Shown here one piece after another: positions 26,714 through 35,947 of a stretch of DNA of 64,000 nt (its first letter is position 1; the number at the start of each line of letters is the position of its first letter). The DNA is from JAEUHQ01 sp964538915. Its GTDB lineage: Bacteria; Planctomycetota; UBA1135; UBA2386. The stretch is taken from NCBI GenBank assembly GCA_964538915.1, contig CAZIFB010000025.1:1-64000 (forward strand), read 5' to 3'. Position numbers and translations under genes: made by a program. The notes under the pieces are model-generated. The model was given only the letters and a program-made list of their open reading frames with translations. It had not been told where the DNA came from and ran no database searches.

Positions 26714-29184
26714 CCTGGCAGCGTGTGCGGCAGGAGTTCGAGGCGCTCTGCGAACTGCCCGACGACGCGGTCGCCGCGCGGCTCGCGACGCTGCAGACGA
26801 CGGATGCATGGCTCGCCGAGCAGGTGCGCGGTCTGTTGGAGCAGGACCGCGGGCGGCCCGCGTTCCTCGATCGCTCTCAGGATCGCAGTGCCGGTGCGCT
26901 CGCGCCGGCAGCCGCGGCGACGGCCGGTGTCCGCCTCGGCCGCTTCGAACTCGTGCGCCCCCTCGGCAGCGGGGGCATGGGCAGTGTCTGGGAGGCGCGC
27001 CAGTCCGCGCCGGACCGCCGCGTGGCGATCAAGCTCGTCGCCTGGAGCGGTCGCGCCGACGAGGAGCGATGGCGATTCCGGCACGAAGTGCAGGCGCTCG
27101 CGCAGTTGAGCCACCCGGCGATCGCGGCGCTCCACGAAGCGGGGGAGAGCGAACTCGGCGGCTCCACGGTCGCCTGGTTCGCGATGGAACTCGTCGACGG
27201 CGCCGTGGACCTCCTCGAGTGGGCGCGCCGCCGCGAGCTGTCGCGTCGCGAACGGATTGCACTGTTCGTGCGACTCGGCGAAGCGGTCGAACACGGACAT
27301 CGGCGCGGCGTCCTGCACCGCGACCTGAAACCGGGCAACGTGCTCGTGTCCACGGACGGGGATCTCAAGCTCATCGACTTCGGCATCGCGCGGGCGCTGG
27401 GCGACGATGCGGTCGCGATCGAGCGCACGGCGCCGGGAGCCGTCGTCGGCACGTTCGCCTACATGTCGCCCGAGCAGCTGCGCGGCGATCCGCGCAGCAA
27501 CGACGTCGCGACCGACGTGTGGTCGCTCGGCGTGCTCTTCTACCGCCTCCTGTGCGATCGCCCGCCGTTCGACCTCGACGGTGTGCCGCTCGCACGCATC
27601 CCGGCGCTGGTCGTCGACGGCGAACCACTCGACCCGTGCATCGCGCGGCCTGGACTGCCGAAGGAGCTGGGGTGGATCCTGCTGCGCGCGCTCGCGAAGG
27701 ACCCTCGGCACCGGTACGGCACGGTGCGCGAACTGCTGGACGATCTGCACCGGTACGAACGCCACGAACCGGTGCTCGCGAAGGCGAAGGGTCGCGCGTA
27801 CCGTCTCCGCAAGTTCGCGCGTCGCCATCGGGTCGCGCTCGCGGTCGCGGCCGTGCTCGCGATCGGTCTCGGTACCGGCGTCGCGTTCCTCGTGCACGGC
27901 GTGCGCGAGGCCCGCGCCGGCGCCCGCGCGGCCGACCGAGGCGCCGCACTCGCGCGCGAGACGGCGCGTGTGACGGTCGAGATGTTCGACGCGATCGACG
28001 AGACCGCGAAGAGTCGCGACGTCCGTGTGCACGAAGTGCTCGATCGCTCGAAGTTCGAGCCCGGCACGATGCCCGAGCCCGCGGTCGAGTGGGCGATGCG
28101 CGAGATGCGCGGTCGCGTCTACGCGCGGCTGCGGCGGTTCGCGGAAGCGCGCTACGAGTTCGAACAGGCCGCCGCGCTGTGGCCGATCCCGGCAGTGTCC
28201 GAGGGCGTGCCGGCGGACGGGCGGCGCGCCCGGGAGCTGGTCCTCCGCGCCGAACTCGGGCGGGTGAAGGCCGCGACCGGCGATCGTGAATCCGGCGAGG
28301 CGATGGTGCGCGCCTCGATGGCTGCCGCAGAGCACGAGTCCCCGGCGACACGCATCGCCATCGCCGAGCAGTACTGTTCCCTGCTGTCCGACGCGGGCGC
28401 CAACGACGAACTGTTCCGACAGGCGAGCGCCCAGCACGACCTCGCGGTCGCCGCGGGTCGGCCGCGAGCGGCGCGGCGCGCGAGTGCCACGATGGCCGAA
28501 GCGGCGTCGGCCCTCGGCCGCCACGACGAAGCCGTAGCGTGCTCGGAAGCGGTGTGGCGCGACTGCCTGGAGACGGACGGCGCCGAGGCGACGTCGACGT
28601 GTTCGGCGTTGTCCAGCCATGTCCGCATCCTGCAACAGGCCGATCGGCTCGATGCAGCGGAGGAGCTGTATCCGGACCTCGTCGCCGCCACCGAGCGCGT
28701 GTTCGGCAAGGACCACGAGAACGCACTGGTCGTCATGGGCAACCGCGCGACGCTTCTCCTGTCGCGCAAGAAGATCGCCCCGGCGCTCGAGGTGTTGCGC
28801 GAGGTCGTGCGGCGGTACGAGTCGCGCGGCGCCGAGCCGGACAGCAACCACCTGACGATGGTGAACAACCTCGGCATGGTTCTGAACCAGGGCGGCAAGT
28901 TCGCCGACGCGGAGCCGCACCTGCGTCGCGCCGCCGAATTGACGCGCAAGGTGCTCGACCCGCGCGATCCGAACGGGCCGATGATCCGCTTCAACCACGG
29001 CGCCTGCCTCGCGTGGATGAAGCGCTGGGACGCCGCGAAGCCGGTGCTGGTCGCCGAGTACGCCGCTGCGAAGGCGCTCCTGCCCGCGGGCCACGCCGTG
29101 CTCGGCAAGATGCGGCGCACGCTCGCCGACGCCTGCGAACGCAACGGCGAACCCGACGCGGCCGCGGAGTGGCGCTCGCCCTGA
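26710..29184 (+). CDS. Membrane Ser/Thr protein kinase with C-terminal TPR repeats
   Basis: 824 aa from GTG 26710 (GTGA overlap with the sigma gene). Kinase domain about 78-350: G-loop LGSGGMGSVWEA, Lys108 in VAIKLV, catalytic HRDLKPGN (Asp205), DFG 223-225 and YMSPEQLRG activation/P+1 segment. All key residues are present. A transmembrane helix lies at about 375-398 (ALAVAAVLAIGLGTGVAFLV). The extracytoplasmic part has tetratricopeptide-like helical repeats (AEELYPDLVAATERVFGKDH, DAEPHLRRAAELTRKVL). The first 60 residues form the helical leader typical of sigma-linked kinases. It probably senses an outside signal and phosphorylates the sigma factor or its partners (inference). Confidence 0.92.
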   Translation: MTWQRVRQEFEALCELPDDAVAARLATLQTTDAWLAEQVRGLLEQDRGRPAFLDRSQDRSAGALAPAAAATAGVRLGRFELVRPLGSGGMGSVWEARQSAPDRRVAIKLVAWSGRADEERWRFRHEVQALAQLSHPAIAALHEAGESELGGSTVAWFAMELVDGAVDLLEWARRRELSRRERIALFVRLGEAVEHGHRRGVLHRDLKPGNVLVSTDGDLKLIDFGIARALGDDAVAIERTAPGAVVGTFAYMSPEQLRGDPRSNDVATDVWSLGVLFYRLLCDRPPFDLDGVPLARIPALVVDGEPLDPCIARPGLPKELGWILLRALAKDPRHRYGTVRELLDDLHRYERHEPVLAKAKGRAYRLRKFARRHRVALAVAAVLAIGLGTGVAFLVHGVREARAGARAADRGAALARETARVTVEMFDAIDETAKSRDVRVHEVLDRSKFEPGTMPEPAVEWAMREMRGRVYARLRRFAEARYEFEQAAALWPIPAVSEGVPADGRRARELVLRAELGRVKAATGDRESGEAMVRASMAAAEHESPATRIAIAEQYCSLLSDAGANDELFRQASAQHDLAVAAGRPRAARRASATMAEAASALGRHDEAVACSEAVWRDCLETDGAEATSTCSALSSHVRILQQADRLDAAEELYPDLVAATERVFGKDHENALVVMGNRATLLLSRKKIAPALEVLREVVRRYESRGAEPDSNHLTMVNNLGMVLNQGGKFADAEPHLRRAAELTRKVLDPRDPNGPMIRFNHGACLAWMKRWDAAKPVLVAEYAAAKALLPAGHAVLGKMRRTLADACERNGEPDAAAEWRSP

Positions 29185-29271
29185 AGTCGGTGGCCGTGCG
29201 GGTTTCTTGACGGCCGGCGCGAACGGAATGCGTGTAGACCGGAGTGGCCCGGGGAATCGGGCCGAACGCGC

Positions 29272-32200
29272 ATGAAACACCGAAGCCTCGCCATCCCGTT
29301 CCTCTTCGGTCTCGCTCTGCCCGCGCAGAGCCTGGTCGGCAACCTCGTCACGACGACGTCGGGGCAGTTCGGCAGCAACGTGCAGCGGTTCGTCGTCGTC
29401 GGCAGCCAGGCGTTCTTCGCGGCGAACGGCTCCTTCGGCTCGGAGCTTTGGTGCACCGACGGCACGCCGCTCGGGACACGGATGGTCGCGGACCTGATGC
29501 CGTCCGGGCAGAGCAGTCCGTCCGACCTCGTCCCTGTCGGCGGCGGCGTCGTGTTCGCGGCGACCGTGCCCGGCTACGGCCGCGAGCTGTGGGCGAGCGA
29601 CGGCACACTCGCGGGCACGGTGCTCGTGAAGGACGTGTGGCCAGGCGACAACTCCGCGTCGCCGTCCGGGCTCACCGCGTTCGCCGGTCGCGTCTGGTTC
29701 GCCGCGAACGACGGCACGAGCGGCACCGAGTTGTGGTCGACGGACGGCACGCTCGCCGGCACGACGATGTTCGCCGACCTGCGGCCGGGCAACCCGGGTT
29801 CTTCGCCGGCGCGCTTCCTCGTCGTGGGCAGCTGGCTCTGGTTCACCGCGAACGACGGCACGACCGGCACCGAGTGGTGGCGCACCGACGGCACCCTCGC
29901 CGGTACGCAGCGCGTCACCGATCTCGTCGCGGGGTCGGGTTCCGCGACTTTCGGCGCCTTCGGTGCGTTCGGCAGCGGCCTGCTCTTCGGAGCGGACATC
30001 GGCGGCGGGCTAGAGCCGTTCGTGAGCGACGGCACGCTGGCGGGCACCGTCCAGCTCGCGGAGCTGATGCCCGGAACGGCGCCGTCGACGCCGACCGGTT
30101 TCACCGTCGTCGGCGGCCTGGCCGTCTTCGCGGCGGAAGGTGCGGGCATCGGCCGCGAACTGTTCCGCACCGACGGCACTCCCGCCGGGACGGCGCTCGT
30201 CGCGGACCTGCGGCCCGGCACCGCCGGCAGCGACCCCGGCGAGATGGTCGCCCACAACGGTGCGTGCGTGTTCGCGGCGACGACGGCGGCCGGTCGTGAG
30301 CCCTGGCGCACGGATGCGACCGCGCCGGGAACGTTCCAGCTCGCGGACCTCGTCGCGGGCGCCGGCAACGGCGATCCGGCGGGGTTCACCGCGATCGGCA
30401 GCGAGCTGTGGTTCGCCGCCGGCACGAACGGGCTCGGCCGCGAACTGCACCGCACGGACGGGACGCCGGCCGGCACGCTGATGATCTTCGACCTGCAGCC
30501 GGGCGCGTTCGGCACCGTGCCCGTCGCGATCACGCCGTTCGGCACGGGTGCATTGTTCGCGGGCATCGACACGAGCGCGGGTTCCGAGCCGCACTTCACC
30601 GACGGATCGATCGCCGGTACGGGCCTGCTCGAGGACATCGCGCGGCCGGCGACGAACAGCCACCCCGCGCAATGGGCGATGCTCGGCAACGACGTCTTCT
30701 TCGCAGCGGGTTCGGACACGCTCGGGACCGAACCGTACCGCACCGACGGCACGCCTTCGGGCACGTCGATGATCGCGGACGTGCAGCCCGGTTCGTTCGG
30801 CTCGGGGCCGCACTACTCCGCGAGCATCGGCACGCAGGTGTTCTTCGCGGCAGATCTCTTCACGGTGGGCGAGCAGCTCTTCGTCACCGACGGCACGACG
30901 CTCGGTACGACGCAGCTCACGCTCGCTTCGCCTGCGGCGGCACCGCGCGGCATCGTTGCGCTCGGCAGCGTCGTCGTCTTCAGCGCGGCGTCGGCGGCGG
31001 GGCGCGAACCGTGGGTCAGCGACGGCACCGTCGCGGGAACGTTCCAGCTCGCGGACGTGCGGCCGGGCAGCGCCGACTCGTTCTCGCTGCTCGCCGAGAA
31101 CTTCACGGTCGTCGGCGACCAGGCGTTCTTCACCGCCAACGACGGCACGAACGGCACCGAGTTGTGGGTCACCGACGGTACGCCGCTCGGGACCCACATG
31201 GTCGCCGACCTGAATCCCGGCGCTGCCAACAGCGCACCGACGTCGCTGCTCGCGAACGGCAACTGGCTCTACTTCGTCGCGTCGACGCCGGGAAGCGGGA
31301 CCGAGGTGTGGCGCACCGACGGCACGAACACGATGCTCGTCGCCGACCTGGTCCCCGGCGTGATCAGTTCGTTCCCGCAGTCGCTCACCGTCGCGGCGGG
31401 TCGTGTCTTCTTCACCGCAGCGGTGGGACAGCGCGAGGTCTGGTCCACCGATGGCACGCCCGCCGGTACCGCGGTGATGACGAACACCGCGTTCTCCCGC
31501 CTGCAGCCCTACACGGACCTGCGCGGCACGACGGCCGGCCTGTTCTTCCTGCACGACGACCTCGCCGGGTTCGGCAAGGAGCTGTGGTGCAGCGACGGAA
31601 CGTTCGCGGGCACGCGCCGGGTCGCCGACATCGCACCGGGCCAGCGCAGCGGCCCCGTCGGCAACACGCTGCTCTCGGCGTTCGGAGGCACGCAGCTGGT
31701 GTTCTTCGCCAGCGACCACGACCACGGCATGCAGCTGTGGCGGTCGGACGGCACGCTGCAGGGCACGCAGCGGGTGTCGCAGTGGGGCCAGCCGGGGACC
31801 GGTGTCGGCGCGGTCGGTGTGACGTCTCTCTTCGCGGCGGGGCCGCGCGCGTTCTTCTCGTGCGACGACGGCGCCAGCGGGTACGAGCCGTGGGTCTACG
31901 ATCCGGCGGGTTCGCCCGTGCCGTTCGTGCTCCCGTACGGCCACGGATGCGCCGGCTCGAACGGTGTGCCCGTACTCGGGGCGGTCGGCTCGCCGGTGCT
32001 CGGCAACGGTGCGTTCGTGTTCACCCTGTCTTCGGCGATGCCGAACACGATCGCGATCTGCCTCGGCGGGTTCGCGTCGAGCAACCTCGGCTTCGGTCCG
32101 TGCAGCGTGCTGCTCGACATCCCGATCCTCATCCTCGGCGGTCCGTTCACGGACGGCGTCGGCAGCGCGATCCACCCGTTCCCGATCCCGAACGACCCGA

Positions 32201-32310
32201 CTTGGCTCGGCGACAACCTGTTCTTCCAGTTCGCCGTGCTCGACCCGCTCGGCACCGTTCTCGACCTGTTCGTCACGAGCAACGCGATGCAGATGCAGGT
32301 GGGGTTGTAG
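29272..32310 (+). CDS. Secreted ELWxxDGT repeat protein
   Basis: 1012 aa with a signal peptide (MKHRSLAIPFLFGLALPAQS). I count 17 clear ELWxxDGT-type repeats (ELWCTDGT, ELWASDGT, ELWSTDGT, EWWRTDGT, EPFVSDGT, ... QLWRSDGT) plus a degenerate last one (EPWVYDPA). They are spaced about 48-50 residues apart, each followed by 'GT..v.Dl.pG' and a 'F.a.....G.E' strand. The family is thought to form large beta-propellers or solenoids; its function is unknown. From about residue 884 the protein switches to a different module (GHGCAGSNGVPVLGAVGSPV...). A similar module recurs at the end of the DUF4394 protein at 48648 and is probably a sorting or anchoring domain. Confidence 0.9.
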   Translation: MKHRSLAIPFLFGLALPAQSLVGNLVTTTSGQFGSNVQRFVVVGSQAFFAANGSFGSELWCTDGTPLGTRMVADLMPSGQSSPSDLVPVGGGVVFAATVPGYGRELWASDGTLAGTVLVKDVWPGDNSASPSGLTAFAGRVWFAANDGTSGTELWSTDGTLAGTTMFADLRPGNPGSSPARFLVVGSWLWFTANDGTTGTEWWRTDGTLAGTQRVTDLVAGSGSATFGAFGAFGSGLLFGADIGGGLEPFVSDGTLAGTVQLAELMPGTAPSTPTGFTVVGGLAVFAAEGAGIGRELFRTDGTPAGTALVADLRPGTAGSDPGEMVAHNGACVFAATTAAGREPWRTDATAPGTFQLADLVAGAGNGDPAGFTAIGSELWFAAGTNGLGRELHRTDGTPAGTLMIFDLQPGAFGTVPVAITPFGTGALFAGIDTSAGSEPHFTDGSIAGTGLLEDIARPATNSHPAQWAMLGNDVFFAAGSDTLGTEPYRTDGTPSGTSMIADVQPGSFGSGPHYSASIGTQVFFAADLFTVGEQLFVTDGTTLGTTQLTLASPAAAPRGIVALGSVVVFSAASAAGREPWVSDGTVAGTFQLADVRPGSADSFSLLAENFTVVGDQAFFTANDGTNGTELWVTDGTPLGTHMVADLNPGAANSAPTSLLANGNWLYFVASTPGSGTEVWRTDGTNTMLVADLVPGVISSFPQSLTVAAGRVFFTAAVGQREVWSTDGTPAGTAVMTNTAFSRLQPYTDLRGTTAGLFFLHDDLAGFGKELWCSDGTFAGTRRVADIAPGQRSGPVGNTLLSAFGGTQLVFFASDHDHGMQLWRSDGTLQGTQRVSQWGQPGTGVGAVGVTSLFAAGPRAFFSCDDGASGYEPWVYDPAGSPVPFVLPYGHGCAGSNGVPVLGAVGSPVLGNGAFVFTLSSAMPNTIAICLGGFASSNLGFGPCSVLLDIPILILGGPFTDGVGSAIHPFPIPNDPTWLGDNLFFQFAVLDPLGTVLDLFVTSNAMQMQVGL

Positions 32311-32512
32311 CCGCCCCGCCGCGCGGCAGGCCCGCTCCGGGGCGTGCGAAGGGACAGGAGCGTGCGAGGCGCTGGCTCGGACTGGACTTCGGTGTGCGGC
32401 CGCCGATCATGGCCGGTCCGATCTTCCGCACGGCGCGGCGGTTCCGGCGGTGTTTCGGCCACGAGGGCCGCTCGCGCGCTCCCGCCGCCGTCCCGCCCCG
32501 CCCCGTCCCGGC

Positions 32513-33997
32513 ATGAAACGAAAGACCCTCGTCGTCCTCGCCATCCTGACCGTCGGCATCGGCGGCGCGATCGTCCGCCAGGTCCTGAAGCCCGTCCCTC
32601 CGACGAAGGTCGTCACGAGCAAGGTCGAACGAGCGCCGACACTGCGGGCGATCGTGTCGGCGACCGGCGAGATCCGCGCGAAGGAGTTCGTCGACATCCA
32701 GGCCGAAGTCGCGGGCGTCATCACCGAACTCAACGTGCGCGAGGGCGACCGCGTCGAAGCGGGCACGGTGCTGCTGCGGCTCGACGACCTGCAGTTGCGC
32801 GCCGAGGCCGATGCCGCCGCGGCGCAACTCGGCGCTGCGGAGGCCGACGCGAAGAACGCGGTCGCTTCCGTCGCGACGGCGGAGGCGACCCTGGCCGCGG
32901 AACGCACGGCGCTCGCCAACGTGCGGGTCGAGGTCGAACAGGCGAAGATCTCGAGCGAGCGCGCCGAGTCGTCGTTCAAACGCAAGAAGGACCTGTTCGA
33001 AGCGGACCTGATCGGCAGCGAGGAGTTCGAGGTCGCGTCGGCGGAAGCGCGCTTGTCCAAGCAGCGGCTCGCCTGGAACGAAGCGCGCGTCGCGCAGGCG
33101 GAAGCGAACCTCGCGGCGATGGAGACACGAGTGGACGCGGCGAAGTCGCTGAAGGACGCCGCGTGCCGGCGCGTGGACGCCCAGCGCGCCGCTGTGACGC
33201 GCGCGAACGACGTCGTCGGCAAGACCGTGCTGAAGGCGCCGCTGACCGGTCTCATCACGAAGCTCAACGTCGAGAAGGGCGAGCGCGCGGTGCCGGGCAT
33301 CCAGAGCAACCCGATCGCGACGCTGATGACGATCGCCGACATGTCGGTGATCGAGGCCGAGATCCGCGTCGCCGAAGCGGACATCGTCGAGGTGAGGATC
33401 GGCGCGCCCGCGGAGGTCGAAGTCGATGCGATCCGCGACGCGAAGTTCCGCGGCGAGGTCACCGAGATCGGCCAGAGTCCGATCCAGAACTCGTCGTCTT
33501 CCTCCGGGTCGAGCCAGAACCAGGAGGGCAAGGAGTTCAAGGTGGTCGTGCGGCTCGCCGAGCCGCCGTCGATGCTGCGCGCCGGCTTCACGGCGACGGC
33601 CGAGATCGTCACCGCCACGCGCAGCGACGTCGTCGTCGTGCCGTTCCAGGCGCAGACGGCGCGCGAGGTCGAGGTCGACGCGAACGACAAGTACGTGCCG
33701 TCGCCCGAACCGAAGCCGGGTGACCCCGAACGCGTGGTCAGCGCGGCCGAACGGCAGAAGCGGAAGGAGCTGCCCGGCGTCTTCGTGTTGCGCGACGGCC
33801 GCGCGCGCTTCCAGCCGATCAAGGCGGGCGTGATCGGCGACTCGATGGACGTCGAGGTGCTCGAAGGGCTGAAGGAGGGCGACGAGGTCGTGAGCGGGCC
33901 CAACGCCGTGCTGCGGACGCTGAAGGACTGGGATCGCGTCGAGATCGACGATTCGCGCAGCGGCGCCGCGGCCGCGGCGGCCAACCGTTCCCGCTGA
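32513..33997 (+). CDS. MacA-like periplasmic adaptor of an ABC exporter
   Basis: 494 aa from ATG 32513. An N-terminal membrane anchor (TLVVLAILTVGIGGAIV) is followed by a lipoyl-like half (VDIQAEVAGVITELNVREGD). A long coiled-coil hairpin (about 95-235) and the second half (VLKAPLTGLITKLNVEKGE) come next. Beta-barrel and membrane-proximal domains follow, with an Asn/Ser/Gln-rich insert (SSSSSGSSQNQE) near residue 325. HlyD/MacA-family adaptors connect inner-membrane transporters to an outer-membrane channel; no TolC-type gene is adjacent here. It is the first gene of a four-gene operon with ATPase and two permeases, 13 nt upstream of the ATPase. Confidence 0.9.
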   Translation: MKRKTLVVLAILTVGIGGAIVRQVLKPVPPTKVVTSKVERAPTLRAIVSATGEIRAKEFVDIQAEVAGVITELNVREGDRVEAGTVLLRLDDLQLRAEADAAAAQLGAAEADAKNAVASVATAEATLAAERTALANVRVEVEQAKISSERAESSFKRKKDLFEADLIGSEEFEVASAEARLSKQRLAWNEARVAQAEANLAAMETRVDAAKSLKDAACRRVDAQRAAVTRANDVVGKTVLKAPLTGLITKLNVEKGERAVPGIQSNPIATLMTIADMSVIEAEIRVAEADIVEVRIGAPAEVEVDAIRDAKFRGEVTEIGQSPIQNSSSSSGSSQNQEGKEFKVVVRLAEPPSMLRAGFTATAEIVTATRSDVVVVPFQAQTAREVEVDANDKYVPSPEPKPGDPERVVSAAERQKRKELPGVFVLRDGRARFQPIKAGVIGDSMDVEVLEGLKEGDEVVSGPNAVLRTLKDWDRVEIDDSRSGAAAAAANRSR

Positions 33998-34010
33998 CCG
34001 GTCACCGCCC

Positions 34011-34724
34011 ATGGCGAACGCCACCGACGAGGTCATCCGCACGCAGGCGCTCGCGCGTTCGTTCGCGATGGGCAGCACGACCGTACACGCACTGCGCGGC
34101 GTCGACCTCGTGATCCGCCGCGGCGAGTACGTCGCGATCATGGGGCCGTCCGGTTCGGGCAAGTCGACGCTGATGAACCTGATCGGCTGCCTCGACACGC
34201 CGAGCGGCGGCGAGTACTGGCTCGAAGGGCAACCCGTCGCGCAGCTCGGGCAGGACGACCTCGCACGCATCCGAAACCGCGAGATCGGGTTCGTCTTCCA
34301 GACCTTCAACCTGCTGGCCCGCGCGACCGCGCTCCGCAACGTCGAACTGCCGCTGATCTACGCCGGCGTGCCGCCCGCGGAGCGGCGCGAGCGAGCGGCC
34401 GAGGCGCTGCGTCAGGTCGACCTCGGCGACCGCATGGACCACCGGCCGAACCAGCTGTCCGGCGGCCAGCGCCAGCGCGTGTCGATTGCCCGCGCGCTCG
34501 TGACCCGGCCGGCGCTGCTGCTCGCCGACGAGCCCACCGGCAACCTCGACAGCAAGACGTCGTACGAGATCATGGCCCTGTTCGACGCGTTGCATCGCGC
34601 CGGCAACACCATCGTCGTCGTCACGCACGAACGCGACATCGCCGACCACGCGGCGCGCGTCGTGACGATCCGCGACGGCCTCATCGCCAGCGACGAAATG
34701 CAGGCGCGGGGTGCGGTGTCGTGA
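34011..34724 (+). CDS. ABC exporter ATP-binding subunit (MacB/LolD type)
   Basis: 237 aa. Walker A GPSGSGKS (45-52), Q-loop FVFQTFNLL, signature LSGGQ (149-153), Walker B LLLADEP (169-175) and the H-loop in VVVTHERDIA are all intact. The MacB/LolD/FtsE-type subclass is indicated by the GCLDTPSGGEYWLEG and DEPTGNLDSKTS phrases. It energises the two FtsX-like permeases encoded downstream. Its stop overlaps the first permease GTG by 4 nt. Confidence 0.93.
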   Translation: MANATDEVIRTQALARSFAMGSTTVHALRGVDLVIRRGEYVAIMGPSGSGKSTLMNLIGCLDTPSGGEYWLEGQPVAQLGQDDLARIRNREIGFVFQTFNLLARATALRNVELPLIYAGVPPAERRERAAEALRQVDLGDRMDHRPNQLSGGQRQRVSIARALVTRPALLLADEPTGNLDSKTSYEIMALFDALHRAGNTIVVVTHERDIADHAARVVTIRDGLIASDEMQARGAVS

Positions 34725-35941
34725 ACCCGGTCGAAGCGACGCGCCTGGCGGTCGAGTCGATCTGGGCCAACCGCCTGCGTTCCTTCCTGACGCTGCTCGG
34801 CGTCATCATCGGGATCGCGTCGATCATCGCGACGGCGGCGGTGATCGAAGGGCTCAACGTCTACGTCAGCGAGAAGCTGTCGAACCTCGGCAAGGGCGTG
34901 TTCACCGTGCAGCGCATCGGGCTGATCACGAACCGCCAGGACTTCCTCGACGCCGTCCGCAAGAACCGGAAGCTCGTGCCGGCCGACGGTCGTGCGATCG
35001 CGCTCCGATGCCCGTCGGTCGAGAAGGTCGCGTGGGAGACGCACGCGACGACCGATCTGAAGCGCGGGACCAACGAAGTGCTCGACATCGACGTCGGCGG
35101 GGTGACCGCGGGCATCCTCGAGATCGAGCCGTACGAGGTCGGCGAAGGGCGCATCCTCGCGGAGCACGAGGACGCTGGCGCGATGCAGGTCGCGTTCCTC
35201 GGGCACCAGGTCGCGGAGCGACTCTTCCCCGGCGTCGATCCGATCGGCAAGGAGATGCGCATCCGCGGCCAGGCGTTCACGGTCGTCGGCGTCGCGAAGA
35301 AGAAGGGCAGCTTCCTGGGTTTCTCCCAGGACAACTTCGTCAAGATCCCGTTCCGCACGCACCGCAAGGTGTTCGGCGGCACGCGGTCGATCAACATCAG
35401 TGTCAAGGCTCGCGACGCCGCGCGGATGATCGACTGCGCCGACGAGGTGCGGGCGGTGATGCGCGCGCGGCATCACCTGGCACCGGGGGACCAGGACGAC
35501 TTCTCGTTCCTCACGGCGGAGGGCATCAACGACCTGTGGCGCGGGTTGACCAAGACGATCTTCAGCGTCGCGCTGTTCGTCGTCGGCATCTCGCTCGTCG
35601 TCGGCGGCATCGTGATCATGAACATCATGCTCGTGGCCGTCGTCGAACGGACGCGCGAGATCGGCGTGCGCAAGGCCGTCGGCGCGCGCCAGGGCGACAT
35701 CGTCCAGCAGTTCCTGATCGAGTCGGTCCTCCTGTCGTGTCTCGGCGGCGCGATCGGCGTGGCGATCGCGTTCGGCGCCTCCGCGCTCCTGGCCGAGTAC
35801 ACGCCGCTGCCGGCGCAGTTCCCCGCGTGGGCGCCTCCGGCCGCCTTCGGCATCTGCACGCTGATCGGGGTCTTCTTCGGCGTCTACCCGGCGCGTCGCG
35901 CGGGCCGGCTCGACCCGATCGAAGCCCTGCGGTCGGAGTGA
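34721..35941 (+). CDS. MacB-type FtsX-fold ABC permease (first)
   Basis: 406 aa from GTG 34721, overlapping the ATPase stop (GTGA). N-terminal TM1 (LRSFLTLLGVIIGIASIIAT) is followed by a MacB periplasmic core domain of about 230 residues. Three C-terminal TM helices (VALFVVGISLVVGGIVIMNI, SVLLSCLGGAIGVAIAFGAS, a last one ending FFGVYPARRAGRLDPIEALR) complete it. The motif ERTREIGVRKAVGARQGDI before TM3 is diagnostic of MacB/LolC permeases. It works with the next permease as a likely heterodimer; the cargo is unknown. Confidence 0.92.
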   Translation: MNPVEATRLAVESIWANRLRSFLTLLGVIIGIASIIATAAVIEGLNVYVSEKLSNLGKGVFTVQRIGLITNRQDFLDAVRKNRKLVPADGRAIALRCPSVEKVAWETHATTDLKRGTNEVLDIDVGGVTAGILEIEPYEVGEGRILAEHEDAGAMQVAFLGHQVAERLFPGVDPIGKEMRIRGQAFTVVGVAKKKGSFLGFSQDNFVKIPFRTHRKVFGGTRSINISVKARDAARMIDCADEVRAVMRARHHLAPGDQDDFSFLTAEGINDLWRGLTKTIFSVALFVVGISLVVGGIVIMNIMLVAVVERTREIGVRKAVGARQGDIVQQFLIESVLLSCLGGAIGVAIAFGASALLAEYTPLPAQFPAWAPPAAFGICTLIGVFFGVYPARRAGRLDPIEALRSE

Positions 35942-35947
35942 CGAGCG

